From: Anadara kagoshimensis
Taxonomy: Eukaryota; Mollusca; Bivalvia; Arcoida; Arcidae
NCBI GenBank assembly: GCA_021292105.1
Contig: CM037870.1
Span: 67,249,260-67,313,259, forward strand
DNA: 64,000 nt
Direction of reading: 5' to 3'
The number at the start of each line of letters is the position of its first letter. Position 1 is the stretch's first letter. Positions 1 to 10,884 of the stretch are shown here, piece after piece. Under the pieces are notes generated by a model that ran no database searches, was not told the DNA's origin, and worked only from the letters and a program-made list of their open reading frames with translations. The translations under genes and the position numbers were made by a program.

Positions 1-196
1 AAAAAGATACGATTGCGAAGAGAGAAGACACGACGGCGAAAGAGCGAACTTGTGATAACACGAAAAAAGATACGATTGCGAAGAGAGAAGATACGACGGC
101 GAAACAGCGAACTTGTGATAACACGAAAAAAGATACGATTGCGAAAAGAGAAGATACGACGGCGAAAGAGCGAACTTGTGATAACACGAAGATGCG
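1..196. repeat. 63-bp tandem repeat, about 3 copies
   Basis: The motif gatacgattgcg recurs at 6, 69 and 132, an exact 63-bp period. Because 63 is divisible by 3 the array stays open in one frame and yields a 21-residue Arg/Lys-rich peptide repeat. That follows from the period and is not evidence of a gene. The array is cut by the window's left edge. Confidence 0.9.
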
Positions 197-365
197 ATAG
201 CAATTGAGCAAAGATGAAGGTTCTAGATCTATCGCTTTTTCGCCGTTGCGGCTTCCCTTTTTCGCATTATCGCAACTTCTCTCCTTCTTCATCGTAACTT
301 CGCGCCTTCGTCATGATTTGCTCCTTAGCTTTGCGTTCAGATCGAAGGAGCGAAAAAAGTGATAT
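197..365. repeat. cgaag-rich block, partly inverted relative to the 63-bp array
   Basis: The stretch is built from ttcgc, cttcttc and cgcaac words. Its reverse complement resembles the cgaag/gcgaa words of the preceding array, so the two blocks could fold on each other. It is low complexity and carries no coding signal. Confidence 0.5.
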
Positions 366-630
366 TGCTTATGTGGCCCTAACAGAACACCTTACTATAT
401 ACACAAATATATATCATCTGGTCTGTCAATATTGACTCAAGTCAATACCTATAATTATCCAACAAGTAATGCTCTTAATGGATATAATATTAACTCTTTG
501 GCAGTCAAAATGATCAAATCGATATCTGAACAAATGTAGACAATATCATACATGTTTATAAATAAACAATGTAATGCATTGATTATATAGAGTGTCATTA
601 AAACTGGAATATACCGTGTTTATGCCGGAA
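366..630. other. AT-rich spacer, nothing recognised
   Basis: There is no repeat structure, open frame or RNA motif that I can support here. It lies between the cgaag-rich block and the start of the tatagaggga repeats. Confidence 0.5.
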
Positions 631-1380
631 CCGATTTTTATTTGACTGCGGAAGGGTTGATAGATAGGCTACCTCTATAGAGGGAGATACTCGTTGGTTC
701 TTAAAATTAAAGGATCGACCAGTTCAATAAAGGAAGATGGAAGTCAGCTTTATACAGGATGCTGATAAATAGAGATACTAGCTCTAAAGAGGATTATTGC
801 TAACATATAGGCCAGCCCCATAGAAAGAGATTGTTGACAGATAAACCAGCTCTATAGAAGGATATGTAAGTCAGCTCTGCAGAAGGATATAAGTTAGCTC
901 TATAGAGGCTGATGGAAGCCAACCCTTTAAATGGAGATATAAGCCAGCTCTATAGAGGGAGATATAAGTCAGCTATGTAGAAGGAGATATAAGCCAACTC
1001 TATAGAGGGAGATATAAGCCAGTTCTATAGAGGGAGATATAAGTCAGCTATGTAGAAGGAGATATAAGCCAACTCTATAGAGGGAGATATAAGCCAGTTC
1101 TATAGAGGGAGATATAAGTCAGCTATGTAGAAGGAGATATAACCCATCTCTATAGAGGGAGATATAAGCCAGTTCTATAGAGGGAGATATAAGTCAGCTA
1201 TGTAGAAGGAGATATAACCCATCTCTATAGAGGGAGATATAAGCCAGTTCTATAGAGTCAGATATAAGTCAACTCTATAGAGAGATATAAGCCATCCCTA
1301 TAGAAGCAGATATAAACCAGTTCTATAGAGGGAAATATAAGTCAGCTATAGAAGCAGATATAAACCAGTTTATAGAGGGA
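631..1380. repeat. Degenerate 25-bp satellite with 75-bp trimeric higher-order units
   Basis: Units read approximately as agccagctctatagagggagatata. The left edge is strongly diverged. In the middle the word agtcagctatg recurs at 967, 1042, 1117 and 1192, an exact 75-bp spacing, so three 25-bp monomers have been co-amplified as a trimer. The words tatagagg and gccagctc link this block to the 68-bp satellite that follows. Confidence 0.85.
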
Positions 1381-1560
1381 GATATAGATGTGTATATACA
1401 GGATGATTCTTAACTGATAAGCCAGCTCTATAGAGGGAGATATAGACGTGTATATACAGGATGATTCTTAACTGATAAGCCAGATCTATAGAGGGAGATT
1501 GTTAACAGATAGACCAGCCCCATGAAGGATTATTGTTAACAGATATGTGAAATCTATATA
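1381..1560. repeat. 58-bp tandem duplication and transition zone
   Basis: A segment with gtgtatatacaggatgattc occurs twice with a 58-bp offset (1381 and 1439). It then grades into ttattgttaacagat units. It is the junction between the 25-bp and the 68-bp satellites. Confidence 0.75.
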
Positions 1561-3695
1561 GGATTATTGTTAACAGATATACCTCGTCTATAGAAGATTA
1601 TTGTAAACAGATAGGTGAAATCTATAAAGGGTTATTGTTAACAGATATACCTCGTCTATAGAAGATTATTGTAAACAGATAGGTGAAATCTATAAAGGGT
1701 TATTGTTAACAGATATACCTCGTCTATAGAAGATTATTGTAAACAGATAGGTGAAATCTATAAAGGGTTATTGTTAACAGATATACCTCGTCTATAGAAG
1801 ATTATTGTAAACAGATAGGTGAAATCTATAAAGGGTTATTGTTAACAGATATACCTCGTCTATAGAAGATTATTGTAAACAGATAGGTGAAATCTATAAA
1901 GGGTTATTGTTAACAGATATACCTCGTCTATAGAAGATTATTGTAAACAGATAGGTGAAATCTATAAAGGGTTATTGTTAACAGATATACCTCGTCTATA
2001 GAAGATTATTGTAAACAGATAGGTGAAATCTATAAAGGGTTATTGTTAACAGATATACCTCGTCTATAGAAGATTATTGTAAACAGATAGGTGAAATCTA
2101 TAAAGGGTTATTGTTAACAGATATACCTCGTCTATAGAAGATTATTGTAAACAGATAGGTGAAATCTATAAAGGGTTATTGTTAACAGATATACCTCGTC
2201 TATAGAAGATTATTGTAAACAGATAGGTGAAATCTATAAAGGGTTATTGTTAACAGATATACCTCGTCTATAGAAGATTATTGTAAACAGATAGGTGAAA
2301 TCTATAAAGGGTTATTGTCAACAGATATACCTCGTCTATAGAAGATTATTGTAAACAGATAGGTGAAATCTATAAAGGGTTATTGTTAACAGATATACCT
2401 CGTCTATAGAAGATTATTGTAAACAGATAGGTGAAATCTATAAAGGGTTATTGTTAACAGATATACCTCGTCTATAGAAGATTATTGTAAACAGATAGGT
2501 GAAATCTATAAAGGGTTATTGTTAACAGATATACCTCGTCTATAGAAGATTATTGTAAACAGATAGGTGAAATCTATAAAGGGTTATTGTTAACAGATAT
2601 ACCTCGTCTATAGAAGATTATTGTAAACAGATAGGTGAAATCTATAAAGGATTATTGTTAACAGATATACCTCGTCTATAGAAGATTATTGTAAACAGAT
2701 AGGTGAAATCTATAAAGGGTTATTGTTAACAGATATACCTCGTCTATAGAAGATTATTGTAAACAGATAGGTGAAATCTATAAAGGGTTATTGTTAACAG
2801 ATATACCTCGTCTATAGAAGATTATTGTAAACAGATAGGTGAAATATATAAAGAGTTATTGTTAACAGATATACCTCGTCTATAGAAGATTATTGTAAAC
2901 AGATAGGTGAAATATATAAAGAGTTATTGTTAACAGATATACCTCGTCTATAGAAGATTATTGTAAACAGATAGGTGAAATCTATAAAGAGTTATTGTTA
3001 ACAGATATACCTCGTCTATAGAAGATTATTGTAAACAGATAGGTGAAATATATAAAGAGTTATTGTTAACAGATATACCTCGTCTATAGAAGATTATTGT
3101 AAACAGATAGGTGAAATCTATAAAGGGTTATTGTTAACAGATATACCTCGTCTATAGAAGATTATTGTAAACAGATAGGTGAAATCTATAAAGAGTTATT
3201 GTTAACAGATATACCTCGTCTATAGAAGATTATTGTAAACAGATAGGTGAAATCTATAAAGGGTTATTGTTAACAGATATACCTCGTCTATAGAAGATTA
3301 TTGTAAACAGATAGGTGAAATCTATAAAGGGTTATTGTTAACAGATATACCTCGTCTATAGAAGATTATTGTAAACAGATAGGTGAAATCTATAAAGGGT
3401 TATTGTTAACAGATATACCTCGTCTATAGAAGATTATTGTAAACAGATAGGTGAAATCTATAAAGGGTTATTGTTAACAGATATACCTCGTCTATAGAAG
3501 ATTATTGTAAACAGATAGGTGAAATCTATAAAGAGTTATTGTTAACAGATATACCTCGTCTATAGAAGATTATTGTAAACAGATAGGTGAAATCTATAAA
3601 GGGTTATTGTTAACAGATATACCTCGTCTATAGAAGATTATTGTAAACAGATAGGTGAAATCTATAAAGGGTTATTGTTAACAGATATACCTCGT
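1561..3695. repeat. 68-bp satellite, about 31 copies, dimer of two 34-bp halves
   Basis: The period is 68 bp (tctataaa at 1621 and 1689, and onward). Each unit is two related 34-bp halves: one with ttattgttaacagatatacc and ctcgtctatag, the other with ttattgtaaacagataggtg and aaatctataaa. Units are nearly identical. Local variants such as aaagagtt for aaagggtt and aaatatata for aaatctata cluster between about 2840 and 3590, as expected from unequal exchange. Spacers are not unique, so this is not a CRISPR array. Confidence 0.95.
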
Positions 3696-4160
3696 CTATA
3701 GACAGATAGATGAAATCTATAAAGGGTTATTGTTAACAGATATACCTCGTCTATAGACAGATAGATGAAATCTATAAAGGGTTATTGTTAACAGATATAC
3801 CTCGTCTATAGACAGATAGGTGAAATCTATAAAGGGTTATTGTTAACAGATATACCTCGTCTATAGACAGATAGATGAAATCTATAAAGGGTTATTGTTA
3901 ACAGATATACCTCGTCTATAGACAGATAGATGAAATCTATAAAGGGTTATTGTTAACAGATATACCTCGTCTATAGACAGATAGATGAAATCTATAAAGG
4001 GTTATTGTTAACAGATATACCTCGTCTATAGACAGATAGATGAAATCTATAAAGGGTTATTGTTAACAGATATACCTCGTCTATAGACAGATAGATGAAA
4101 TCTATAAAGGGTTATTGTTAACAGATAGGTGAAATCTATAAAGGGTTATTGTTAACAGAC
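3696..4160. repeat. 55-bp deletion derivative of the 68-bp satellite, about 7-8 copies
   Basis: From about 3696 the period falls to 55 bp (for example 3724 to 3779) because 13 bases, agattattgtaaa, are missing from the second half-unit. Every later unit carries the same deletion, and most share a further g-to-a change (cagatagatg). One deleted unit was therefore amplified on its own. Confidence 0.93.
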
Positions 4161-4320
4161 AGACCTAAAGTTGATTTTGTTGTTGCTCATTTTTAAGTTG
4201 ACATCTTCTTAATATGTAATTAATTTAAAAAAAACATTATTAGAAAAATGCTCATCAATTGTTGGGAAAACTTTATAACACGTAAAATGTATAGATGGCT
4301 ATTATACGTTCTTCTTATTT
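4161..4320. other. Unique spacer between satellites
   Basis: AT-rich sequence between the 55-bp and the 21-bp arrays. No feature recognised. Confidence 0.5.
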
Positions 4321-4730
4321 GCAATGTCTAAATGAAATTCTGTCATGTCTGAATACAAATTCTGTCATGTTTGAATACAATTCTGCCATCTCTGAATACA
4401 ATTCTGCTATGTCTGAATAAAATTTTGTCATGTCTGAATACAAATTCTGTCATGTCTGAGTACAGTTCTGTCATCTCTGGATACTATTCTGCCATTTCTA
4501 AATACAATTCTGTCATTTGTGAATAAAAGTCTGTCATATCTGAATATAATTCTGTAATATCTGAATACAATTCTGTCATGTCTGAGTACTATTTGTTCAT
4601 GTCTGAATACAATTCTGTCAACTAAATACAGTTATGTCATCACTTACTAGTATGTCAATTCTGAATACAATTCTGTCATCTTTGAATACTATTTGACCGC
4701 ATTTGAATACAATTCTGTCATGTCTGAATA
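4321..4730. repeat. Degenerate edge of the 21-bp satellite
   Basis: Units read approximately as tctgaatacaattctgtcatg with many substitutions and small indels. This is the diverged edge of the array; the interior to the right is far more uniform. Confidence 0.85.
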
Positions 4731-7700
4731 CTATTGTCATCTTTGAATACAATTCTGTCATGTCTGAATACTATTGTCATTTCTGAATACAATTCTGTCA
4801 TCTCTGAATACAATTCTATCATTTCTGAATACAATTCTGTCATCTTTGAATACTATTCGGCCATGTCTGAATACAATTGTGTCAATTTTAAACACTATAT
4901 ATTTTCGGCCATGTCTGAATACAATTGTGTCAATTCTGAATACTATTCGGTCATGTCTGAATACAATTGTGTCAATTCTGAATACCATTCGGTCATGTCT
5001 GAATACAATTGTGTCAATTCTCAATACTATTCGGTCATGTCTGAATACAATTGTGTCAATTCTGAATACTATTCGGCCATGTCTTAATACTATTCGGCCA
5101 TGTCTGTATACTATTCAGCCATGTCTGAATACGATTGTGTCAATTCTGAATACTATTCGGCCATGTCTGAATACAATTGTGTCAATTCTAAATACTATTC
5201 GGTCATGTCTGAATACAATTGTGTCAATTCTGAATACTATTCGGCCATGTCTGTATACTATTCAGCCATGTCTGAATACAATTGTGTCAATTCTGAATAC
5301 CATTCGGTCATATCTGAATACAATTGTGTCAATTCTGAATACTATTCGGCCATGTCTGAATACAATTTTGTCAATTCTGAATACTATTCGGCCATGTCTG
5401 AATACAATTGTGTCAATTCTGAATACTATTCGGTCATGTCTGAATACAATTGTGTCAATTCTGAATACTATTCGGCCATGTCTGAATACTATTCAGCCAT
5501 GTCTGAATACAATTGTGTCAATTCTGAATACCATTCAGTCATATCTGAATATAATTGTGTCAATTCTGAATACTATTCGGCCATGTCTGAATACAATTGT
5601 GTCAATTCTGAATACTATTCGGCCATGTCTGAATACAATTGTATCAATTCTGAATACTATTCGGCCATGTCTAAATACAATTGTGTCAATTCTGAATACT
5701 ATTCGGCCATGTTTGGATATAATTGTATCAATTCTGAATACCATTCGGTCATGCCTGAATACAATTGTGTCATCTTTGAATACCATCCGGTCATGTCTGA
5801 ATACAATTGTGTCAATTCTGAATACTATTCGGTCATATCTGAATACAATTGTGTCAATTCTGAATACTATTCGGCCATGTCTGAATACCATTGTGTCAAC
5901 TTTGAATACTATTCGGTCATGTCTGAATACAATTGTGTCAATTCTGAATACTAATCGGCCATGTCTGAATACTATTCGGCCATGCCTGTATACTATTCAG
6001 CCATGTCTGAATACGATTGTTTCAATTCTGAATATTATTCGGCCATGTCTGAATACAATTGTGTCAATACTGAAACTATTCGGCCATGTCTGAATACAAG
6101 TGTGTCAATTCTGAATACTATTCGGCCATGTCTGAATATAATTGTGTCAATTCTGAATACTATTCGGTCATGTCTGAATATAATTGTGTCAACTCTGAAT
6201 ACCATTCGATCATGTTCTGAATATAATTGTGTCAATTCTGAATACCATCCGGTCATGTCTGAATATAATTGTGTCAATTTTTAATACTATTCGGTCATGT
6301 CTGAATATAATTGTGTCAATTCTGAATACTATTCGGTCATGTCTGAATATAATTGTGTCAGTTCTGAATACTATTCGGTCATGTCTGAATATAATTGTGA
6401 CAATTCTGAATACTATTCGGTCATGTCTGAATATAATTGTGTCAATTCTGAATACTATTCGGCCATGTCTGAATACAATTGTGTCAATTCTAAATACTAT
6501 TCGGTCATGTCTGAATACAATTGTGTCAATTCTGAATACTATTCGGCCATGTCTGTATACTATTCGGCCATGTCTGTATACTATTCAGCCATGTCTGAAT
6601 ACAATTGTGTCAATTCTGAATACCATTCAGTCATATCTGAATATAATTGTGTCAATTCTGAATACTATTCGGCCATGTCTGAATACAATTGTGTCAATTC
6701 TGAATACTATTCGGCCATGTCTGAATACAATTGTATCAATTCTGAATACTATTCGGCCATGTCTAAATACAATTGTGTCAATTCTGAATACTATTCGGCC
6801 ATGTTTGGATATAATTGTATCAATTCTGAATACCATTCGGTCATGCCTGAATACAATTGTGTCATCTTTGAATACCATCCGGTCATGTCTGAATACAATT
6901 GTGTCAATTCTGAATACTATTCGGTCATATCTGAATACAATTGTGTCAATTCTTAATACCATTCAGTCATATCTGAATACAATTGTGTCAATTCTGAATA
7001 CTATTCGGCCATGTCTGAATACAATTGTGTCAATTCTGAATACTATTCGGCCGTGTCTGAATACAATTGTGTCAATTCTTAATACCATTCAGTCATATCT
7101 GAATACAATTGTGTCAATTCTGAATACTATTCGGTCATGTCTGAATACCATTGTGTTAATTCTGAATACTATTCGGCCATGTCTGAATACAATTGTGTCA
7201 ATTCTAAATACCATTCGGTCATGTCTGAATACAATTGTGTCAATACTGAAACTATTCGGCCATGTCTGAATACAATTGTGTCAATTCTGAATACTTTTCG
7301 GCCATGTTTGAATATAATTGTGTCAATTCTGAATACTATTCGGTCATGTCTGAATACCATTGTGTTAATTCTGAATACTATTCGGCCATGTCTGAATACA
7401 ATTGTGTCAATTCTAAATACCATTCGGTCATGTCTGAATACAATTGTGTCAATACTGAAACTATTCGGCCATGTCTGAATACAATTGTGTCAATTCTGAA
7501 TACTTTTCGGCCATGTTTGAATATAATTGTGTCAATTCTGAATACTATTCGGTCATGTCTGAATATAATTGTGTCAATTCTGAATACCATTCGGTCATGT
7601 CTGAATACAATTGTGTCAATTCTGAATACTATTCGGTCATGTCTGAATACCATTGTGTTAATTCTGAATACTATTCGGTCATGTCTGAATACAAGTGTGT

Positions 7701-7880
7701 CAATTCTGAATACCATTCGGTCATGTCTGAATACAAGTGTGTCAATTCTGAATACCATTCGGTCATGTCTGAATATAATTGTGTCAATTCTGAATACTAT
7801 TCGGTCATGTCTGAATATAATTGTGTCAATTCTGAATACCATTCGGTCATGTCTGAATATAATTCTTTGAAGTCTGAATA
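4731..7880. repeat. 42-bp satellite (dimer of 21-bp units), about 75 copies
   Basis: The unit alternates a gaatacaattgtgtcaatt half with a gaatactattcggccatgt half. With a 42-bp period and no stop codons in several frames, both strands show long overlapping open frames (Ser-Glu-Tyr-Asn type, Leu-Asn-Thr-Ile type, and Phe-Arg-His-Asp type on the minus strand). None looks like a gene. A block at about 5494-5858 recurs 1092 bp later (26 x 42) with the same private variants. A 1-bp-deleted unit (actgaaactattcgg) occurs three times, near 6070, 7247 and 7456. Confidence 0.95.
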
Positions 7881-8076
7881 CAATTCGTATAACACACGTA
7901 CATGGCGTACACTGTACATGGATTTATTTCAGTCCTTACCCAACAACAGATAATTAAGATTCTATAATGTAACATCACTATTGATTGGACATAATACCTA
8001 TTATTATGTAGTAATCAGTGGTAATTAAGGTAGATGTAAAACTCTTCTTGACATAAGTAAAGATTTAATCAATAAA

Positions 8077-8440
8077 TGGACAAATTGACACACAACAAAA
8101 TAAGTCTATATAAATACTTATTAGTTTTCATATGAAATCATTAATTCTCGTGATGTCCCAATTTTGATATTTTTATTTACACTTGATCCGAGTATTCAGA
8201 CATACTATAAATGTACAAATTGATACACCAAAGAAATGTCTATATAGATGCTTATTGTAATCACTGTGAAATCATTAATATTCGTGATGTCAAAAAGGAT
8301 CAATTTTTTCGTTGACACCTAATTCGCATATTTACCAGTCATTGAAAATTGACAAATTGACACGACAAAGAAACACGTTTATATAATTGCTAACAAGTGT
8401 TGCTGTGAAGTCATTCATTATCAAGGTGTCCCTTTTTTCT
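8077..8440. repeat. Degenerate tandem repeat of about 135 bp, 3 copies
   Basis: The word acaaattga-ac recurs at 8080, 8215 and 8352. Each is followed by an acaa-aa-gtctatata segment and then by a gaa(a/g)tcatt-att and gtgatgtcc segment. The copies are considerably diverged. Confidence 0.75.
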
Positions 8441-9620
8441 TATAATCGAACATACTCGTATTTGCATGTAAACAAAATAAAATATTATTCAAATTTAATA
8501 TAAATGATAACCTCGATTCACGAATTTACCGACCCGCGAAATGCTATTTTCATTGTTTAATGACAATAAATAAGCTGTACCAACACTAGTAAAACGGCTG
8601 CCGACTGGCCTAAAGTGATATGCTAACGGATCACAACGCCTCTCTATTCGTAGGTTAAAAAAACTCAGGACAGATCCTAGTGTAAAATATCTCTTTTGCT
8701 GAAGCTACATGGAGGCAGCTTTCGTCGGTATTCTGGTTTCCTCCATCATTCATGAACTGAATTATAAGATTATGATGTAACCAAATCTAAAGTCATTGTC
8801 AATGCGACCAAAGATTAGTAAAGTAATCGTTCAAGACATCTGTTCATGTTGCCTGAGTGTAAGTTGATTGCCGTATTTCGGATATGTAGGATATTTGTGA
8901 AACGAGGATATAACTGAACATTAACGACGATAATGCTATTAAAACGGAATGAAGGTTATTTGTTACTATTGTTATATCGGAATAAACACAAAGTGACTAC
9001 ATGACATAATTTGCACGTCGCAATAATTTTAATGTGCATATTAACACCGAACATTTTCTTTATTGAATAAAAATAACTTGCATATCAGCGGACACAACAC
9101 ATGGCTGTTTTGGTTGTAGGATGCTAGACCACCTTTAATGGAGTTTTCTACTGTGACACGTTTACGTCGAAATTCCAGAAAACTCTTCAATTTGCGAGAC
9201 AATACGACTTACATTGGAGCATGTGTAAATAATGGTCATGTACAAACGCAAAACATTGTCAATGATACACTAATCATTTACCTTCGAAAAAGAACACCGT
9301 CCGTCGGTAACGCATACTCCCGTACACTTACATATAAAAGATATTGGCTTTTAGCAAAATATCTAAGTACCACACCTTTCATGTGAAATATATATGTAAG
9401 TCACATTTCCTCAAGACTTGGGTGTTAAATAGGCAAGTGTCAAAATGTATTTATTTATTTTATGTACTTAGGAACATTACTCGACCAAAAAATAAGTTCA
9501 AATAGGTATCCAAAAACTAAGTCTATGGAGGCTTTTAACTGAAATCGCAACGTAGATTAGGCCGAGCGTTCTAAAGTAAAGCCGAACGGGTCATAGCGTC
9601 CGGATTTCGTTAGTCGTCGA
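8441..9620. other. Intergenic stretch, nothing recognised
   Basis: AT-rich DNA. One 82-codon open frame at 9138-9386 has no recognisable similarity, no splice context and no biased composition, so I do not call it a gene. Confidence 0.5.
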
Positions 9621-9625
9621 AATTG

Positions 9626-9661
9626 CAACGCCTAATGAAGTTCGGACTTCATTAGGCGTTG
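9626..9661. repeat. Perfect 16-bp hairpin with a 4-nt loop
   Basis: Left arm caacgcctaatgaagt at 9626-9641, loop tcgg, and its exact reverse complement at 9646-9661. A related word (cctcattagaag) follows at about 9664, which suggests repeated palindrome units rather than a transcription terminator. Confidence 0.85.
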
Positions 9662-9796
9662 GACCTCATTAGAAGTTGTTAAAGGGCACTCTGATTTCCT
9701 CTACCATCCGTCTAATCGACTTAAGAGAAATACATGTAATCTTGATTGTGCTTTAAACACCGTTACCCCACTTGAACGTTAATACATGTACATATA

Positions 9797-9798
<2 letters not shown>

Positions 9799-9846
<48 letters not shown>

Positions 9847-9858
9847 ATATATATATAT
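9799..9858. repeat. (TA)n microsatellite
   Basis: Nearly pure alternating A/T for about 60 bp. Confidence 0.95.
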
Positions 9859-9866
9859 GAAAAACA

Positions 9867-10073
9867 CATTGACCTGTCCGCTTGACCTTTCATTGGGGAT
9901 ATTCAAATAGTAGGACACCCTCCATACATACGTAGTGATAGAATGTTTAGCTAATATATACATACATTGTCCATAATAAGTGCGTAGACAAAATATACAC
10001 GCGTGATCCCAATACTTAAATTTGGTCGTCCATAATACATATTTAAATCAAAGGTCAAGCGGACAGTTCAATG
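9867..10073. mobile_element. Putative MITE of about 207 bp with 24-25 bp terminal inverted repeats
   Basis: The left end carries ctgtccgcttgaccttt from about 9873. The right end carries its reverse complement (aaaggtcaagcggacag) ending near 10067, flanked by cattga / tcaatg. The arms match with one or two mismatches. The interior has no coding capacity. No clear target-site duplication is visible. Confidence 0.6.
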
Positions 10074-10691
10074 CTGTTTGCCTTTACATTGTATACTGTA
10101 TATTGTCAATAATATTTTGTATGAGAGTACCCGGAATTTGATTCAAACATAACTCGATAATTTCATCGAACACAACCTGTATCCGTTCGCAAACTGTATC
10201 AGGTCGTGTATCACGTCCGCCAGTTTGCTGATACTAGTTTCTGATATTGTTATCGGACGGTACTGTTAATCTGTTATCTATGTATTACTTTTCCCTTGAG
10301 CATTAAGCTAGATCGTCTGTTGTGTGTTATCAGAAAATGAATTATTCAGATGACGATTCTAAAATCGGAATGTGTTTTTCACAGTTCATATATATATACA
10401 TAGCAGTTTTAAAACCTACTTCAATTAAGAACTTATTTAAAGATTTACAAAAAAGATAATCGTTTTCTTAACTAAAATGTATTTATCATTGAGGTTAAAA
10501 CCGTGTGTGTTACGGTTAGTGATTTCCACTTGTACCTTAAAATGACAACAAAAATGATCTCTTTTCCGTCTATGCGTTACTCGATGACACAGTTGTGTTG
10601 ATTTTAATAATATATTCAGTATCGTAAAGACTGCATATATACTATATCTGTGTGACTATAACATATATAGTTACACAGTCATTCATTTTAA
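10074..10691. other. Upstream region of the claudin-like gene
   Basis: AT-rich. An imperfect palindrome (ctgtgtgactata / tatagttacacag) lies at about 10648-10678, just before the start codon. I see no confident TATA box or initiator. Confidence 0.4.
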
Positions 10692-10884
10692 ATGGTGTCC
10701 AACATGAAAAATTTCCTGAAGTTTAAGGACAGGAGCCCGGATTTAAGAAAATTCGGGGAAGAGTTTTACCTCCGGGAAGCTAAATTATGGCGACCATTCC
10801 GGATATGTGGTGTTATTTCCATTGCTTTAGCAATGCCGCTGATGATTATAGCCATATTGGATCATAATTGGATCAAAGGAGAAG
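10692..10884 (+). CDS. Claudin-like gene, exon 1
   Basis: Starts at ATG 10692 after an in-frame TAA and ends at an AAG|GTTAGT donor in phase 1. Encodes the cytoplasmic tail, TM1 and the start of extracellular loop 1 (HNWIKGE). Confidence 0.8.

Noticed and set aside
13-207. 64-codon Arg/Lys-rich frame
   Set aside because: Read-through of a 63-bp tandem repeat cut by the window edge.
1561-4160. CRISPR-like regular array
   Set aside because: Repeats are contiguous with no unique spacers, the unit is a 34+34 dimer, and the genome is eukaryotic.
4734-7953. Long overlapping open frames on both strands, up to 439 codons
   Set aside because: They are translations of a 42-bp satellite whose period is a multiple of 3 and which lacks stops in several frames. 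Peptides are 7- or 14-residue repeats with no start context or splice signals, and a 1-bp-deleted unit changes frame freely.
9138-9386. 82-codon open frame
   Set aside because: No recognisable domain, no splice or promoter context; length within chance expectation.
9626-9661. Rho-independent-type terminator
   Set aside because: A good hairpin but no following T run, no adjacent gene end, and a eukaryotic context. More likely part of a palindromic repeat.
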